The notes: generated from the letters alone by a model not told the origin. A DNA stretch of 64,000 nucleotides from Endoryza foliicola (GCA_965226965.1 OZ245715.1:3286001-3350000); one strand, 5' to 3'. Counted from the stretch's first letter, positions 9,549-18,557 are shown. Program-made: numbers and translations.

Positions 9549-9609
9549 AATAATCCCTTTATAGTCTTTGTATCGATATTTCAACCACCTATACAAATAA
9601 CGGATTATT
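9549..9609 (+). other. Nested inverted repeats upstream of the nucleoside transporter
   Basis: Outer arms AATAATCC (9549-9556) and GGATTATT (9602-9609) enclose inner arms TTTGTAT (9567-9573) and ATACAAA (9591-9597). The segment could fold into a two-part hairpin or be a regulator site. It matches no riboswitch class I recognise. Confidence 0.3.
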
Positions 9610-9706
9610 GGGCCTTAGAAAAACATGTTAAGCCCCCTGAAAACACCCGATTTTATTGAAAATTCGTTTATATTGCTGTTTTCTTACTATTACCAAAAAC
9701 TACTGC

Positions 9707-11002
9707 ATGAACCCTGCTATTGAAAATTTGATGCGTGGTGCCCTCGGCATGTTTTTCCTCATATTTATTTGTTGGATTTTTAGTACCAATAGAAGAGCCA
9801 TTAATTGGAAGTTGGTTGGAATTGGCATTGCAGCTCAAATTGGTTTTGCCCTTGGAGTGTTGAAAGTTAACGTAGTCAAAATCGTTTTCTCTTGGCTCAG
9901 TGCCAAATTTGTAGAGTTGATCAATATCGGCCACAAAGGAATCGAGTTCATTTTTGGTAATTTGGCAGATTCTAACGGTTCTTGGGCCTACATTTTCGGA
10001 GTTCAAGTACTTCCCAATATCATTTTCTTTGCCGCATTGTCGGCTATGTTTTATTACCTGGGAATTTTGCAGAAGGTTGTTTATGTGTTTGCCTGGATGT
10101 TGAAGAAAATTGGCATCTCCGGTCCTGAGAGCGTTTCCACTGCGGCGAATATCTTTCTGGGTCAAACGGAGGCCCCATTAATGATTCGCCCGTTTCTCGA
10201 CAAACTTACCCGCTCTGAAATGATGTGTATTATGGTGGGTGGTATGGCCAATACTGCAGGAAGTGTGTTAGCCGCTTATGTTGGTTTTCTGGGTGGAAAC
10301 GATCCGGTTCAACAACAATATTTTGCGCTTCACATGTTGAGTCAAAGTATCATGAGTGCTCCCGCTGCAATTGTGGTTTCCAAAATACTCTTCCCGCAAA
10401 CAGAAAATGTAATGCAGGAACTAAAAGTGCCAAAGGAAAAATTAGGCGACAATTTCCTGGATGCCATTTCCCTAGGTACCACAGACGGTTTAAAGCTAGC
10501 TGTAAATGTGGGTGCCATGTTGATCGTGTTCACGGCGCTTATGTATATGGGAAACTGGGTATTGGGAACCATTTCTTACAGATTTGGTTTTAACGATGAA
10601 ATAGTTTCATTAACCGGAGGACGATACAATTCCTTGTCACTTCAAATGATTCTAGGCTATATTTTCGCGCCGGTTGCATGGCTAATTGGGGTCAACTCCA
10701 ATGAGATGGTTATGGTGGGGCAGCTTTTGGGCGAGAAAACCATTTTGAATGAGTTCGTTGCCTATATTTCGTTTGGTGACATGAAAACGACGGGAAAAAT
10801 TGCTGACCCAAAATCGATATTGATTGCCACCTATGCCCTTTGTGGATTCGCTAATTTTGCCTCAATAGGAATACAAATTGGCGGTATCAGTCAATTGGCC
10901 CCCAATCAACGAAAAAATCTAACAGAATTAGGAGTCAAAGCCCTATTGGGAGGTACAATTGCCTGTTTAATGTGCGGTTGTATAGCCGGAGCTTTATCGT
11001 AA
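9707..11002 (+). CDS. CNT family nucleoside transporter (NupC type)
   Basis: Concentrative nucleoside transporter that imports nucleosides with protons or sodium through the inner membrane. I chose the ATG at 9707 (431 residues), which begins MNPAIENLMRGALGMFFLI and leads straight into the first membrane helix; the longer start adds 17 residues before it. It has eight or more hydrophobic segments and the CNT signatures GQTEAPLMIRPF (about residue 151) and GGMANTAGSVLAAY (about residue 178), both in the nucleoside/ion-binding hairpins, and the CGFANFASIGIQIGG motif near the C-terminus. No nucleoside catabolic genes are adjacent. Its own terminator follows. Confidence 0.93.
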   Translation: MNPAIENLMRGALGMFFLIFICWIFSTNRRAINWKLVGIGIAAQIGFALGVLKVNVVKIVFSWLSAKFVELINIGHKGIEFIFGNLADSNGSWAYIFGVQVLPNIIFFAALSAMFYYLGILQKVVYVFAWMLKKIGISGPESVSTAANIFLGQTEAPLMIRPFLDKLTRSEMMCIMVGGMANTAGSVLAAYVGFLGGNDPVQQQYFALHMLSQSIMSAPAAIVVSKILFPQTENVMQELKVPKEKLGDNFLDAISLGTTDGLKLAVNVGAMLIVFTALMYMGNWVLGTISYRFGFNDEIVSLTGGRYNSLSLQMILGYIFAPVAWLIGVNSNEMVMVGQLLGEKTILNEFVAYISFGDMKTTGKIADPKSILIATYALCGFANFASIGIQIGGISQLAPNQRKNLTELGVKALLGGTIACLMCGCIAGALS

Positions 11003-11022
11003 TTCACTAAACTTTTGGTAAG

Positions 11023-11058
11023 CGGGTATGTTTAAAATCATGTAGACATACCCGTTTT
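11023..11058 (+). terminator. Terminator of the nucleoside transporter gene
   Basis: Stem CGGGTATGT/ACATACCCG (11023-11031 with 11046-11054), 14-nt loop, then TTTTC. It ends just before the mqnE promoter element. Confidence 0.7.
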
Positions 11059-11065
11059 CTATTTG

Positions 11066-11073
11066 TAACTTTG
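11066..11073 (+). promoter_or_regulatory. Promoter -7 element of mqnE
   Basis: TAACTTTG, an exact TAnnTTTG match, 18 nt before the ATG at 11092. It overlaps the alternative TTG start at 11071, which is therefore unlikely. Confidence 0.55.
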
Positions 11074-11091
11074 CACCTGAAATTTGAGACT

Positions 11092-12264
11092 ATGGATCAT
11101 TCTGCGATTAATGCAATTGTAGCAGCCGAAAAGAACACCGGCTTGAGAGCAATCGGCAATAAGGTAATCAAAGGCGAACGCCTCTCCCGAGAAGAAGGAG
11201 TACTCTTATTTGAAGAAGCGTCGCTTCCTTTTGTAGGAGCTTTAGCGAATTTTGTGAGAGAAAAACTACATGGTAATAAAACATACTTCAACAGAAACTT
11301 TCATATTGAACCTACCAATGTGTGTGTATTCACATGTAAGTTTTGTTCATACTCACGTTTATACGCTCATAAAGAAGAAGGTTGGGAATTGAGCATCGAT
11401 CAAATGATGCACATTGTAAAAAAATACGACGGTCAACCTGTAACCGAAGTACACATTGTAGGCGGCGTACACCCTAAAATGCAACTAAGCTTCTTCGCAG
11501 ATCTTTTGAAGCAAATCAAAGCTCACCGACCTGATTTGCACATCAAAGGATTTACAGCTGTGGAACTCGACTATATGTTCAGAAAAGCGAAACTCACTGT
11601 AGACGAAGGGATGAAAGTGCTGAAGGAAGCCGGCTTAGATTCATTACCGGGCGGTGGTGCTGAGATTTTCGCACCAGCTGTAAGACAACAGATCTGCGAC
11701 GATAAAGTAGACGGCAAAGGCTGGTTGGAAATCCACAAAGCTGCTCACAATGCAGGCATGCACTCTAATGCAACCATGCTTTACGGTCATGTTGAATCTT
11801 ACGCAGATCGAGTAGACCATATGGATCAACTAAGAAGCTTACAGGATGAGACCAAAGGATTCAACACCTTCATTCCTCTTAAGTTCAGAAATCACGACAA
11901 TGAGATGAGTCATATTCCTGAAGTGAGTGTAATTGAAGACTTGAAATTGTATGCCATCGCTCGTTTGTACATGGATAATTTCCCGCACCTAAAAGCCTAC
12001 TGGCCCATGCTCGGTCGCAAAAATGCTCAATTGACCCTGGCATTTGGTGTTAATGATATTGATGGAACAATTGACGATACAACTAAAATCTATTCCATGG
12101 CAGGTTCTGAAGAACAAACACCTTCAATGACCACCGGAGAATTGGTAACTTTGATTAAACAAGTTGGACGTCAACCCATCGAAAGAGACACCCTCTACAA
12201 AGAAATCAGAGACTATACCGATGTTCCGTTGGCTACGATAGATGCAAACCCACTTTTGAATTAA
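11092..12264 (+). CDS. mqnE: Aminofutalosine synthase MqnE
   Basis: Radical SAM enzyme of the futalosine route to menaquinone: it joins 3-[(1-carboxyvinyl)oxy]benzoate to the adenosyl radical of SAM to form aminofutalosine. The 390-residue protein has the radical SAM cluster motif C78-x3-C82-x2-C85 in the segment IEPTNVCVFTCKFCSYSR, and the CofH/MqnE-family signatures EVHIVGGVHPKM and LPGGGAEIF. I prefer MqnE to its relative MqnC because of the Bacteroidota-type motif set (GMHSNATMLYGH, FNTFIPLKFRN, AYWPMLGR). The other mqn genes are not in the window. It implies that this organism respires with menaquinone made by this pathway. Confidence 0.9.
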   Translation: MDHSAINAIVAAEKNTGLRAIGNKVIKGERLSREEGVLLFEEASLPFVGALANFVREKLHGNKTYFNRNFHIEPTNVCVFTCKFCSYSRLYAHKEEGWELSIDQMMHIVKKYDGQPVTEVHIVGGVHPKMQLSFFADLLKQIKAHRPDLHIKGFTAVELDYMFRKAKLTVDEGMKVLKEAGLDSLPGGGAEIFAPAVRQQICDDKVDGKGWLEIHKAAHNAGMHSNATMLYGHVESYADRVDHMDQLRSLQDETKGFNTFIPLKFRNHDNEMSHIPEVSVIEDLKLYAIARLYMDNFPHLKAYWPMLGRKNAQLTLAFGVNDIDGTIDDTTKIYSMAGSEEQTPSMTTGELVTLIKQVGRQPIERDTLYKEIRDYTDVPLATIDANPLLN

Positions 12265-12444
12265 GAATTAAGAAGTAAGAATTAAGAATTGGGCACCATA
12301 GCAACTAGTCGGTGGAGACACGTATAGGGTAAATAAGCGAAAGTCTAACTCGCTCACTTATTTAATTGTATAAAACAATAACGAAATTTTTACAAAATAA
12401 CCTCGTTCACAAAGTACTCATTCATCTCGAAGCACTGATTCTTA

Positions 12445-12463
12445 ATTATTAATTCTTAATTAC
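12445..12463. repeat. 19-nt dispersed AT-rich repeat, copy 2
   Basis: Identical to 4488-4506, again spanning the stop codon of a minus-strand gene. Related TTAAGAATTAA motifs directly follow the mqnE stop at 12264, in inverted orientation, so the 195-bp gap between mqnE and the TolC gene is bordered by inverted AT-rich repeats. I see no gene in that gap. Confidence 0.7.
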
Positions 12464-13866
12464 TTCAGTCCACCCGCAGCCCAAACCAGCCCTGCATTCG
12501 ACTTGTAGTACTTTGTTTTTAGCTCAATCAATTTCTGGCTTGCTTCTAACCACTTCTGTTCACGAGAATTGAGTACAAAGAGTGTGCTCTCTCCTATTTC
12601 GTATTTCTGACGTTCACCAATTAATAATCGATAATAATTCTGAACCGCATTCTCATAAAGAACAATCTGTTGCTTCAATGTAAATACCTCGTTGTAATAG
12701 GTCTTCACCTTGTTTCGGATACCCAACTGGGTAAGTGATTGATCTAAAACTGTATTTTGAATTTTCAATCCAGCTTGCTTATAGGCTCCACGAGCTTCAG
12801 ATAAACGTAAAGGCATTACAAATTGAAAACCAAATTTGTAATTATTCTCTAGAAACCCGGCACTCACTTTGTCAACCACATTATATCCTTTGTTCAATAG
12901 TTGCATTTTAGCATCGAACTTGGGCAATAGGCTTTGAAACTTTAGTTTCTTTTCTATAGCCAGCGCGTCTAATTTGAAACCGAACGATTTCAACTTAGGA
13001 TGATTGTCAGAAAGTGTAAGCGCTTCTTCATAGGTAGGAGCTTGGAAACTCACCCATTGATCCTTCCATTTATCGTCGGGAGTAATGTTTTCATTTAAAG
13101 CTACAGGCTCTCCAGTTTGGCTCCACATATATGCCGACAAAGCAATGGTTTCATTCTGGAATTTCAAATACGCGTCTGTTTTCATCAACTGCACCTGCTG
13201 CAATTGAGTTAAGGCCTCCACCGTGTCAATTGCAGGTCGGTTTCCTTGCAACACTTCTTGCTTTACAAAACCGAATCGTGCCAAATTCACTTTTTCAGAA
13301 GCATCGAAAATTTGAAACACTTGATATGCCCTCAACCATTCCCAATATTCTGCAACGGCATCAAACAACAGGTCGTTGACAGCAAGCTGTTGCTCTGCCT
13401 CCGATTGTTTCACAAATAATTTCGCTTGTTGAAGCGCTGCTCTTCTTTTGTCGATCACCAAATCTTTCAATAGTGGAACACTGGCACCCAAATAGCTAGT
13501 TTGCCCAACGCTGCTTTCAGGATTGAGCTTCGTGCCATTGATATTTTCAATACCGGTGTACAACTCCACTCCGTACCAAGTTGGAATTTGTAATTCAGGA
13601 TTGTAGTAGCTGTAGTAGAGGTCGCCACCAAAACGCTTGCGTTCAAAATTATCGGTAAGAACGGGATCAAAGCCCCCTCTAGCAATGGTTACCCCTGCTT
13701 TCGCTATCAAAACATTATTGGAAGCTTGCTTGGCAACCGGATGGTAGGCTCTTACGATCGCAAGAAAACCCTGCTCCGATAAACGGGGCATTGTATCATA
13801 TTGAGATTGCGCTTTCCAATGCAGAGCGCTTAACAACACCAATAAAAAGAATAGTTTGCTTCTCAT
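12460..13866 (-). CDS. TolC family outer membrane efflux protein
   Basis: Outer membrane channel of 468 residues, the expected size for the OEP/TolC family. It starts with a signal peptide (MRSKLFFLLVLLSALHWKAQS). Long helical coiled-coil segments (for example around residues 150-220 and 385-440) and a C-terminal NAGLVWAAGGLK tail fit the family. It is the last gene of a three-gene operon ABC-HlyD-TolC, with only 3 bp between it and the HlyD gene, so it should form the outer part of a tripartite exporter with them. The stop codon lies inside a dispersed AT-rich repeat. Confidence 0.88.
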   Translation of the reverse strand: MRSKLFFLLVLLSALHWKAQSQYDTMPRLSEQGFLAIVRAYHPVAKQASNNVLIAKAGVTIARGGFDPVLTDNFERKRFGGDLYYSYYNPELQIPTWYGVELYTGIENINGTKLNPESSVGQTSYLGASVPLLKDLVIDKRRAALQQAKLFVKQSEAEQQLAVNDLLFDAVAEYWEWLRAYQVFQIFDASEKVNLARFGFVKQEVLQGNRPAIDTVEALTQLQQVQLMKTDAYLKFQNETIALSAYMWSQTGEPVALNENITPDDKWKDQWVSFQAPTYEEALTLSDNHPKLKSFGFKLDALAIEKKLKFQSLLPKFDAKMQLLNKGYNVVDKVSAGFLENNYKFGFQFVMPLRLSEARGAYKQAGLKIQNTVLDQSLTQLGIRNKVKTYYNEVFTLKQQIVLYENAVQNYYRLLIGERQKYEIGESTLFVLNSREQKWLEASQKLIELKTKYYKSNAGLVWAAGGLK

Positions 13867-13869
13867 GAA

Positions 13870-15216
13870 TTATTTCTTAGTCTTTTCAGAGGCTTTGGAT
13901 GTTTTATAATACTCAGGTGGGAATCCATTGATGTTTCGCCACAATTCATACCAAATAGGTACATCTTTCAACAATGCAAACCCGGAAGCACCTGTACCCA
14001 TTTTCAATTCCTTGGGCCAAGGCTTTTCATTGGGATCTTCAACAACTAACACACGAAAAAGCCCATTGTCATTCAATCCATTTTCTACTACCACTACTTT
14101 TCCTGAGAAAGTTCCATAGGATGCCTGTGGCCAACCACTAAAAACGATTGCCGGAAATCCATCAAAAATGAATCGAACGCGCTGACCTGTATCTACCAAT
14201 GGAAGGTCAACTGGTTTTACATACAGTTCAACGGCAAGCTGCGGATTTGCAGGTACAATTTCAACCAACATCTCCCCTTCTTTCACGATCTCATTCAATC
14301 CACTTTTGCGTGCTCTTACTACTTGCCCGTCTTGTGGTGCTTTAATATAATACTGTCCACTACGAATATTATAATTTGTGTATTGATTTTCTAATTTTGC
14401 GATTTCTCCTGCACCTGTTGCAATCTGAGAAAGCGACTGATAACGATCTCCGCTCGCTTTTGATATTTTCTCCAAATATTGTTGTTGTTCTCCGTTCAAC
14501 TCTAATTGCAAGCGAATCATTTCCTGTTTAGAGTTTCCGAATTTGATTTCAGCCGAAGTTCTTTTCGCTTGTGCATCTTGAAAAGCTTGGTTACGTTGTT
14601 CCAATTGAAGCAAAGAAACCAGCCCTGAATCATACAAAGCTTTTTGTCGTTTGAATTGAACCTGCTTGAAATTATAGTCATTCTGTGCAGCCAGCATATC
14701 CATACTATCGGCGGTAATCTTTTGTCGTTGCTGGTAGATCTTGTTTTGAATCTCACTTACTTTCAACGACAGTGAGTTTTCCAATGCTTTGATTTGAGCA
14801 TCTACCGTTTGAACCTTGCTTCTATAGCTTTCAACAGCAGTCTTCTTTGATTCTAATTGTTCTTCTGTTCTATTCAACAACGCAGGATCCAAGTAGTCAT
14901 CTTTGATCTCGGCCAACACGGCAATGGTATCTCCTTTTCTTACAAAATCACCTTCTTTAACGTTCCATTTCACAATTCTTCCCGCAATAATGGTGTTTAA
15001 CTCTTGCGGGCGTTGTTCTTGACGAAGCGCCGTAACATCACCTCGAGTGCGAATGTTCTGCGTCCATGGCAACAACAAAATAAGTCCCATACCAACTAAT
15101 ATTCCCAAGAACCATTTTCGAATATTACTCACGCGATTCGCGCGGTACACTTTCGAAAATGAACTCACAACATTTGCCTGTCCGGCATCTGTAAGTTGCT
15201 TTCTAATTCCTTCCAT
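13870..15216 (-). CDS. HlyD family periplasmic adaptor
   Basis: Membrane fusion protein of 448 residues linking the inner membrane ABC protein to TolC. It has a cytoplasmic N-terminus of about 35 residues, one transmembrane helix (WFLGILVGMGLILLLPW, about 36-52), a lipoyl/barrel-sandwich half motif (IIAGRIVKWNVKEGDFVRKG), a long coiled coil (about 120-285) and the second lipoyl half (YYIKAPQDGQVVRARKSG). This topology is typical of type I secretion and bacteriocin/peptide export adaptors rather than RND adaptors. It lies 12 bp after the ABC gene and 3 bp before the TolC gene. Confidence 0.9.
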   Translation of the reverse strand: MEGIRKQLTDAGQANVVSSFSKVYRANRVSNIRKWFLGILVGMGLILLLPWTQNIRTRGDVTALRQEQRPQELNTIIAGRIVKWNVKEGDFVRKGDTIAVLAEIKDDYLDPALLNRTEEQLESKKTAVESYRSKVQTVDAQIKALENSLSLKVSEIQNKIYQQRQKITADSMDMLAAQNDYNFKQVQFKRQKALYDSGLVSLLQLEQRNQAFQDAQAKRTSAEIKFGNSKQEMIRLQLELNGEQQQYLEKISKASGDRYQSLSQIATGAGEIAKLENQYTNYNIRSGQYYIKAPQDGQVVRARKSGLNEIVKEGEMLVEIVPANPQLAVELYVKPVDLPLVDTGQRVRFIFDGFPAIVFSGWPQASYGTFSGKVVVVENGLNDNGLFRVLVVEDPNEKPWPKELKMGTGASGFALLKDVPIWYELWRNINGFPPEYYKTSKASEKTKK

Positions 15217-15228
15217 TTTCTAGAGTGT

Positions 15229-16857
15229 TTAGAGTTTTATGATTTGATTGCATTGAGACTGAAACCATTCATCATTGGTTACAATGATTGCAGTAGTGTT
15301 AGGCATAGACTTAAGGATGTACTCTTGTATTGGCCTTACCTCCTCATCATTCAAGCCATTCCATGGATCATCCATTAACAAGAGTCGGGGTTTGTGAATC
15401 AACGCTCGCACCAATACTAATTTCTGCATGGTTTTCTTACTAAGGTGCTTGGCCCCGGTGGTTAATGAGTATTCCAATTGCATTGGTAATGAACGAACGA
15501 ATTTCTCCAAGCCTACCATTTTTAATAAGTCATAGATATCATCGTCATGAATGTCTTCATGGCCCATGGTTAAATTTTCACGAATGGTGCCATTGAAAAG
15601 TTCATCATAATTGAATTGGATACCTGTTTGGAATCGATAGGATGCCAAATTGATTTGTGATAAAGGAATTTGATCGACCCAAATTTTACCTTCATAAGGC
15701 TGGTAAGCCCCTGTTAATACTTTCAACAGGGTACTGGTACCAGCTCCAAGTTTTCCATAGATTGATACTTTTTCGCCGGGCTGAACGCTCAACGATACTT
15801 CGTTTAGAATCGGTTGCTTTTCATCATAGCTAAAGCTAAGTTCCTCTGTTTTAAGAGCGATTCCTTGCGAACGCACTTCGAGGTCCTTGGCACCTGTACT
15901 TTCCTTTTGAAGATCACTTAACTTTTCCAGTTTTTCAACAGAGGTTAATACATCGTATACTTGATCGAGGTTACCAATCAATTTCTCTACGGAGCCCATC
16001 AAAGATAGGATCACGATTTCTGCTGCTATGAATTGTCCAATGTTCAATTGCTGGTCAATCAAAAGAAAACTACCAACAATCAGCATTGAAGCGGTAATAA
16101 TGATTTTGAATCCAATAAGCGACCAATATTGAAACAGGAGCACTTTAAAGTGATTGGTTCTTGCTTCCAAGTACCCGGAAACACCTTCATCCGTTTTTTT
16201 GATATGCATTGTTTTCGATCCTGAAAACTTGAATAGCGTTACAACGCGCGCCAATTCTTCCAACCAGCCTGCAACTTTATATTTATAGTCACTTTCTTCG
16301 ATGCTGGTCTCCAAGCCACGATTTCCGGAATAACGCAATAGCAAATAAAGGATGGTTAACAAGGTAAGGCCAAAGATGATGAATACGGGATGATAGAAAC
16401 TCAATAGAATTAAGCCAAATAAAATTTGAATGCTAGCTGCAGGAATGTCGAGTAAAAGCTTGGCCAACCCTTTTTGTAAGGAGATTGTATCAAAAAAACG
16501 ATTCACTAATTCCGGTAGGAAATATTTTTGAGCCCCTTTTAAGTTAATAGTAGGGATGGTATGAGAATACAGAAATGAATACCGCACAAAGAGTTGTTGC
16601 TGGATTTTTTCAATGATCTTCATTTGATTCACTTGAAGAAGACCGTTTAAAAAAACACTGGTAACAACAAATACAATTAACAGCACTAAAGAAGTTGAAA
16701 TGGCTCCTCCGAGTACAAAACTGATGATGGACTGAATACCCAATGGAAGTGCCAATTGCACAAGTCCACTGAAGACTGCATAAAAGTAGATAGCCGAAAT
16801 TTCTCTTTTTTCGTACGTAATAATACTCAGTATCCTTCTTAAGGCGTTAATTTTCAT
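15229..16857 (-). CDS. ABC exporter with degenerate ATPase motifs
   Basis: A 542-residue half-transporter: a type IV exporter membrane domain (residues 1 to about 310, six hydrophobic segments) and a C-terminal nucleotide-binding domain. It is clearly of the ABC fold, but nearly every catalytic motif is altered. Walker A reads G368-K-L-G-A-G-T374-S, with Thr where the phosphate-binding Lys should be. The Q-loop Gln position is N416. The signature LSGGQ is L-S473-K-K-T. Walker B keeps Asp496 but has D497 for the catalytic Glu. The switch His is N528. The reading frame is intact and the gene leads an operon with HlyD and TolC partners, so it is not a decaying pseudogene by appearance. It may work with another ATPase, or bind without hydrolysing. 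No peptidase C39 domain is present. Confidence 0.85.
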   Translation of the reverse strand: MKINALRRILSIITYEKREISAIYFYAVFSGLVQLALPLGIQSIISFVLGGAISTSLVLLIVFVVTSVFLNGLLQVNQMKIIEKIQQQLFVRYSFLYSHTIPTINLKGAQKYFLPELVNRFFDTISLQKGLAKLLLDIPAASIQILFGLILLSFYHPVFIIFGLTLLTILYLLLRYSGNRGLETSIEESDYKYKVAGWLEELARVVTLFKFSGSKTMHIKKTDEGVSGYLEARTNHFKVLLFQYWSLIGFKIIITASMLIVGSFLLIDQQLNIGQFIAAEIVILSLMGSVEKLIGNLDQVYDVLTSVEKLEKLSDLQKESTGAKDLEVRSQGIALKTEELSFSYDEKQPILNEVSLSVQPGEKVSIYGKLGAGTSTLLKVLTGAYQPYEGKIWVDQIPLSQINLASYRFQTGIQFNYDELFNGTIRENLTMGHEDIHDDDIYDLLKMVGLEKFVRSLPMQLEYSLTTGAKHLSKKTMQKLVLVRALIHKPRLLLMDDPWNGLNDEEVRPIQEYILKSMPNTTAIIVTNDEWFQSQCNQIIKL

Positions 16858-16918
16858 TTGATTAGGTTAAATTCAAAGAAAGTTGCTACTTCCAACACCT
16901 ATAACGGTTTTGGGTTTG

Positions 16919-16926
16919 CAAAATTA
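16919..16926 (-). promoter_or_regulatory. Promoter -7 element of the ABC-HlyD-TolC operon
   Basis: TAATTTTG on the minus strand, an exact TAnnTTTG match about 60 nt before the ATG of the ABC gene. No good -33 element is seen. Confidence 0.4.
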
Positions 16927-17076
16927 CTTGAGAACCATAACAAAAGAGATTAAGAAAAGATTAAATAGGAAGCTTTAACTTTTTTTAACAGAAAAGCAAT
17001 CAGATTCAAGCACTAGGATGATTTCACAAGGCTTTTCATTTCAACAGAGGTATCTAATTATTCGCTATTAATAGAA

Positions 17077-18504
17077 TTAGCATTCCGGCAGGCTAATAGG
17101 AATATGCACCGCTAATCCTCCTTCAGCGGTTTCCTTGTATTTAAAACTCATATCTCTTGCGGTATCCCACATTGTTTTTACAACTGTATCAAGCGAAACT
17201 TTTGCATAATCGGGCGCACTTTGTAAAGCAAGTTGTGTAGCCGTTATCGCTTTGATCGCTCCCATCGTATTTCGCTCAATGCAGGGCACCTGAACCAGCC
17301 CCCCAATTGGATCGCAGGTTAATCCTAAATGATGTTCCATGGCGATTTCGGCGGCCATTAAACATTGACGTTGCGACCCACCTAACACTTCGGTTAAACC
17401 GGCTGCCGCCATGGCGCTGGAAACTCCAATTTCAGCCTGACATCCACCCATAGCTGCAGAAATAGTCGCTCCTTTTTTAAAGATACTTCCTACTTCTGAA
17501 GCAGTTAACATGGCTTGATGCATTTTATTGATGTCTGCACCTTCACAGAACACGTAGTAGTAAAGAAACACAGCCGGGATCACGCCTGCGGCCCCATTGG
17601 TTGGAGCGGTTACCACTCTGCCAAACGATGCATTCTCTTCGTTCACTGATAGAGCAAAACAACTAACCCAATCCAATATGTATTTGAAGTCATTCCCGCC
17701 GTCGCGTATTGCTTTCACCCACGATTCAAAATTGGTATAAGATCTATCTTTCAACAATTTTTTGTTCAAGGCCGCTGCTCTGCGCTGCACATTCAACCCT
17801 CCCGGTAAGATGCCTTCGGTATGACACCCTCTGTAGACGCAGGCTTTCATAACCTCCCAAATCTTAGTTAAACCCGCTCTAGTAGCAGATTCTTCTCGCC
17901 AAGCATGTTCATTTTCTAATACCACATCACTTATGTGTAATCCGGTTTTTCTACACCAATGCAATACTTCTTCAGAGGTATTTATTGGGAAAGGCAAGTC
18001 TACTTGTTCTTTATCATTATTCGTTTCCCCTTCTTTCACTACAAAACCACCTCCAATTGAATAGAAAGTTTCAGAGAAAGCCTCTCCATTGTGCAAGGTC
18101 ACCAAAAAGCTGAGTGCATTTGGATGAAAAGGCAAAGATTCATTCATTAAGAATTCTAAATCTTTCTTAGGGTCAAAAGACAAATCCAAAGTTCCATTTA
18201 AAGGGAGGACTCGATTGGAATGGATGGATTGAAATTTGGGATCGATACTGTCTACATCTATCGTAACAGGGTCTTCGTTACAGAGTCCGAGCAATACTGC
18301 TACATCGGTACCATGTCCTTTACCGGTTTTCGCCAAAGAACCATATAACAGCACTTTCAAATGAGATACTTGATTTAATCGGTTTTGATCAGAAAGCCGG
18401 GTAACGAATTGCTGAGCTGCACGCCATGGCCCTAAGGTATGAGAGCTGGAAGGGCCTACACCAATTTTAAATATATCAAATACAGAAATAGCTTCGTGTG
18501 GCAA
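17077..18504 (-). CDS. sdaA: L-serine ammonia-lyase (iron-sulphur type)
   Basis: Converts L-serine to pyruvate and ammonia in the cytoplasm using a [4Fe-4S] cluster. I place the start at a TTG (18502-18504), giving 475 residues beginning (M)PHEAISVFDIFKIGVGPSSSHT, which matches the normal family start. A longer frame back to 18552 would read through a GC hairpin and add residues not typical of the family. It is a single-chain enzyme with the N-terminal beta domain (GPSSSHT substrate loop) and the C-terminal alpha domain holding conserved cysteines, for example in WVSCFALS, GGCQAEIG and TCDPIGGLVQVPC. It lies alone between operons. Confidence 0.92.
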   Translation of the reverse strand: MPHEAISVFDIFKIGVGPSSSHTLGPWRAAQQFVTRLSDQNRLNQVSHLKVLLYGSLAKTGKGHGTDVAVLLGLCNEDPVTIDVDSIDPKFQSIHSNRVLPLNGTLDLSFDPKKDLEFLMNESLPFHPNALSFLVTLHNGEAFSETFYSIGGGFVVKEGETNNDKEQVDLPFPINTSEEVLHWCRKTGLHISDVVLENEHAWREESATRAGLTKIWEVMKACVYRGCHTEGILPGGLNVQRRAAALNKKLLKDRSYTNFESWVKAIRDGGNDFKYILDWVSCFALSVNEENASFGRVVTAPTNGAAGVIPAVFLYYYVFCEGADINKMHQAMLTASEVGSIFKKGATISAAMGGCQAEIGVSSAMAAAGLTEVLGGSQRQCLMAAEIAMEHHLGLTCDPIGGLVQVPCIERNTMGAIKAITATQLALQSAPDYAKVSLDTVVKTMWDTARDMSFKYKETAEGGLAVHIPISLPEC

Positions 18505-18525
18505 GGAATATAGATTTATGTAAAA

Positions 18526-18549
18526 GAAAATGCCCTGTGGAACAGGGCA
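18526..18549 (-). terminator. GC hairpin with T-rich tail in the sdaA leader
   Basis: Perfect 8-bp stem TGCCCTGT/ACAGGGCA (18531-18538 with 18542-18549) with a 3-nt loop, followed on the minus strand by TTTTCTTTT. It could terminate the upstream FKBP transcript or act as a leader attenuator of sdaA, because a -7 element (18550-18557) sits just upstream of it. Confidence 0.55.
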
Positions 18550-18557
18550 CAAACTTA
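18550..18557 (-). promoter_or_regulatory. Possible -7 element of sdaA
   Basis: TAAGTTTG on the minus strand, an exact TAnnTTTG match 46 nt before the TTG start. It directly abuts the hairpin, so the hairpin would be at the very 5' end of the mRNA. Confidence 0.35.

Noticed and set aside
9510..9706. Purine or preQ1 riboswitch before the nucleoside transporter
   Set aside because: The conserved core bases of these classes are not found.
12265..12459. Mobile element between mqnE and the TolC gene, because of inverted AT-rich borders
   Set aside because: No transposase, no target-site duplication, and the borders are simple AT-rich repeats also found elsewhere.
15229..16857. Pseudogene call for the degenerate ABC protein
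   Set aside because: Reading frame, membrane domain and operon are intact; motif changes alone do not show loss of function.
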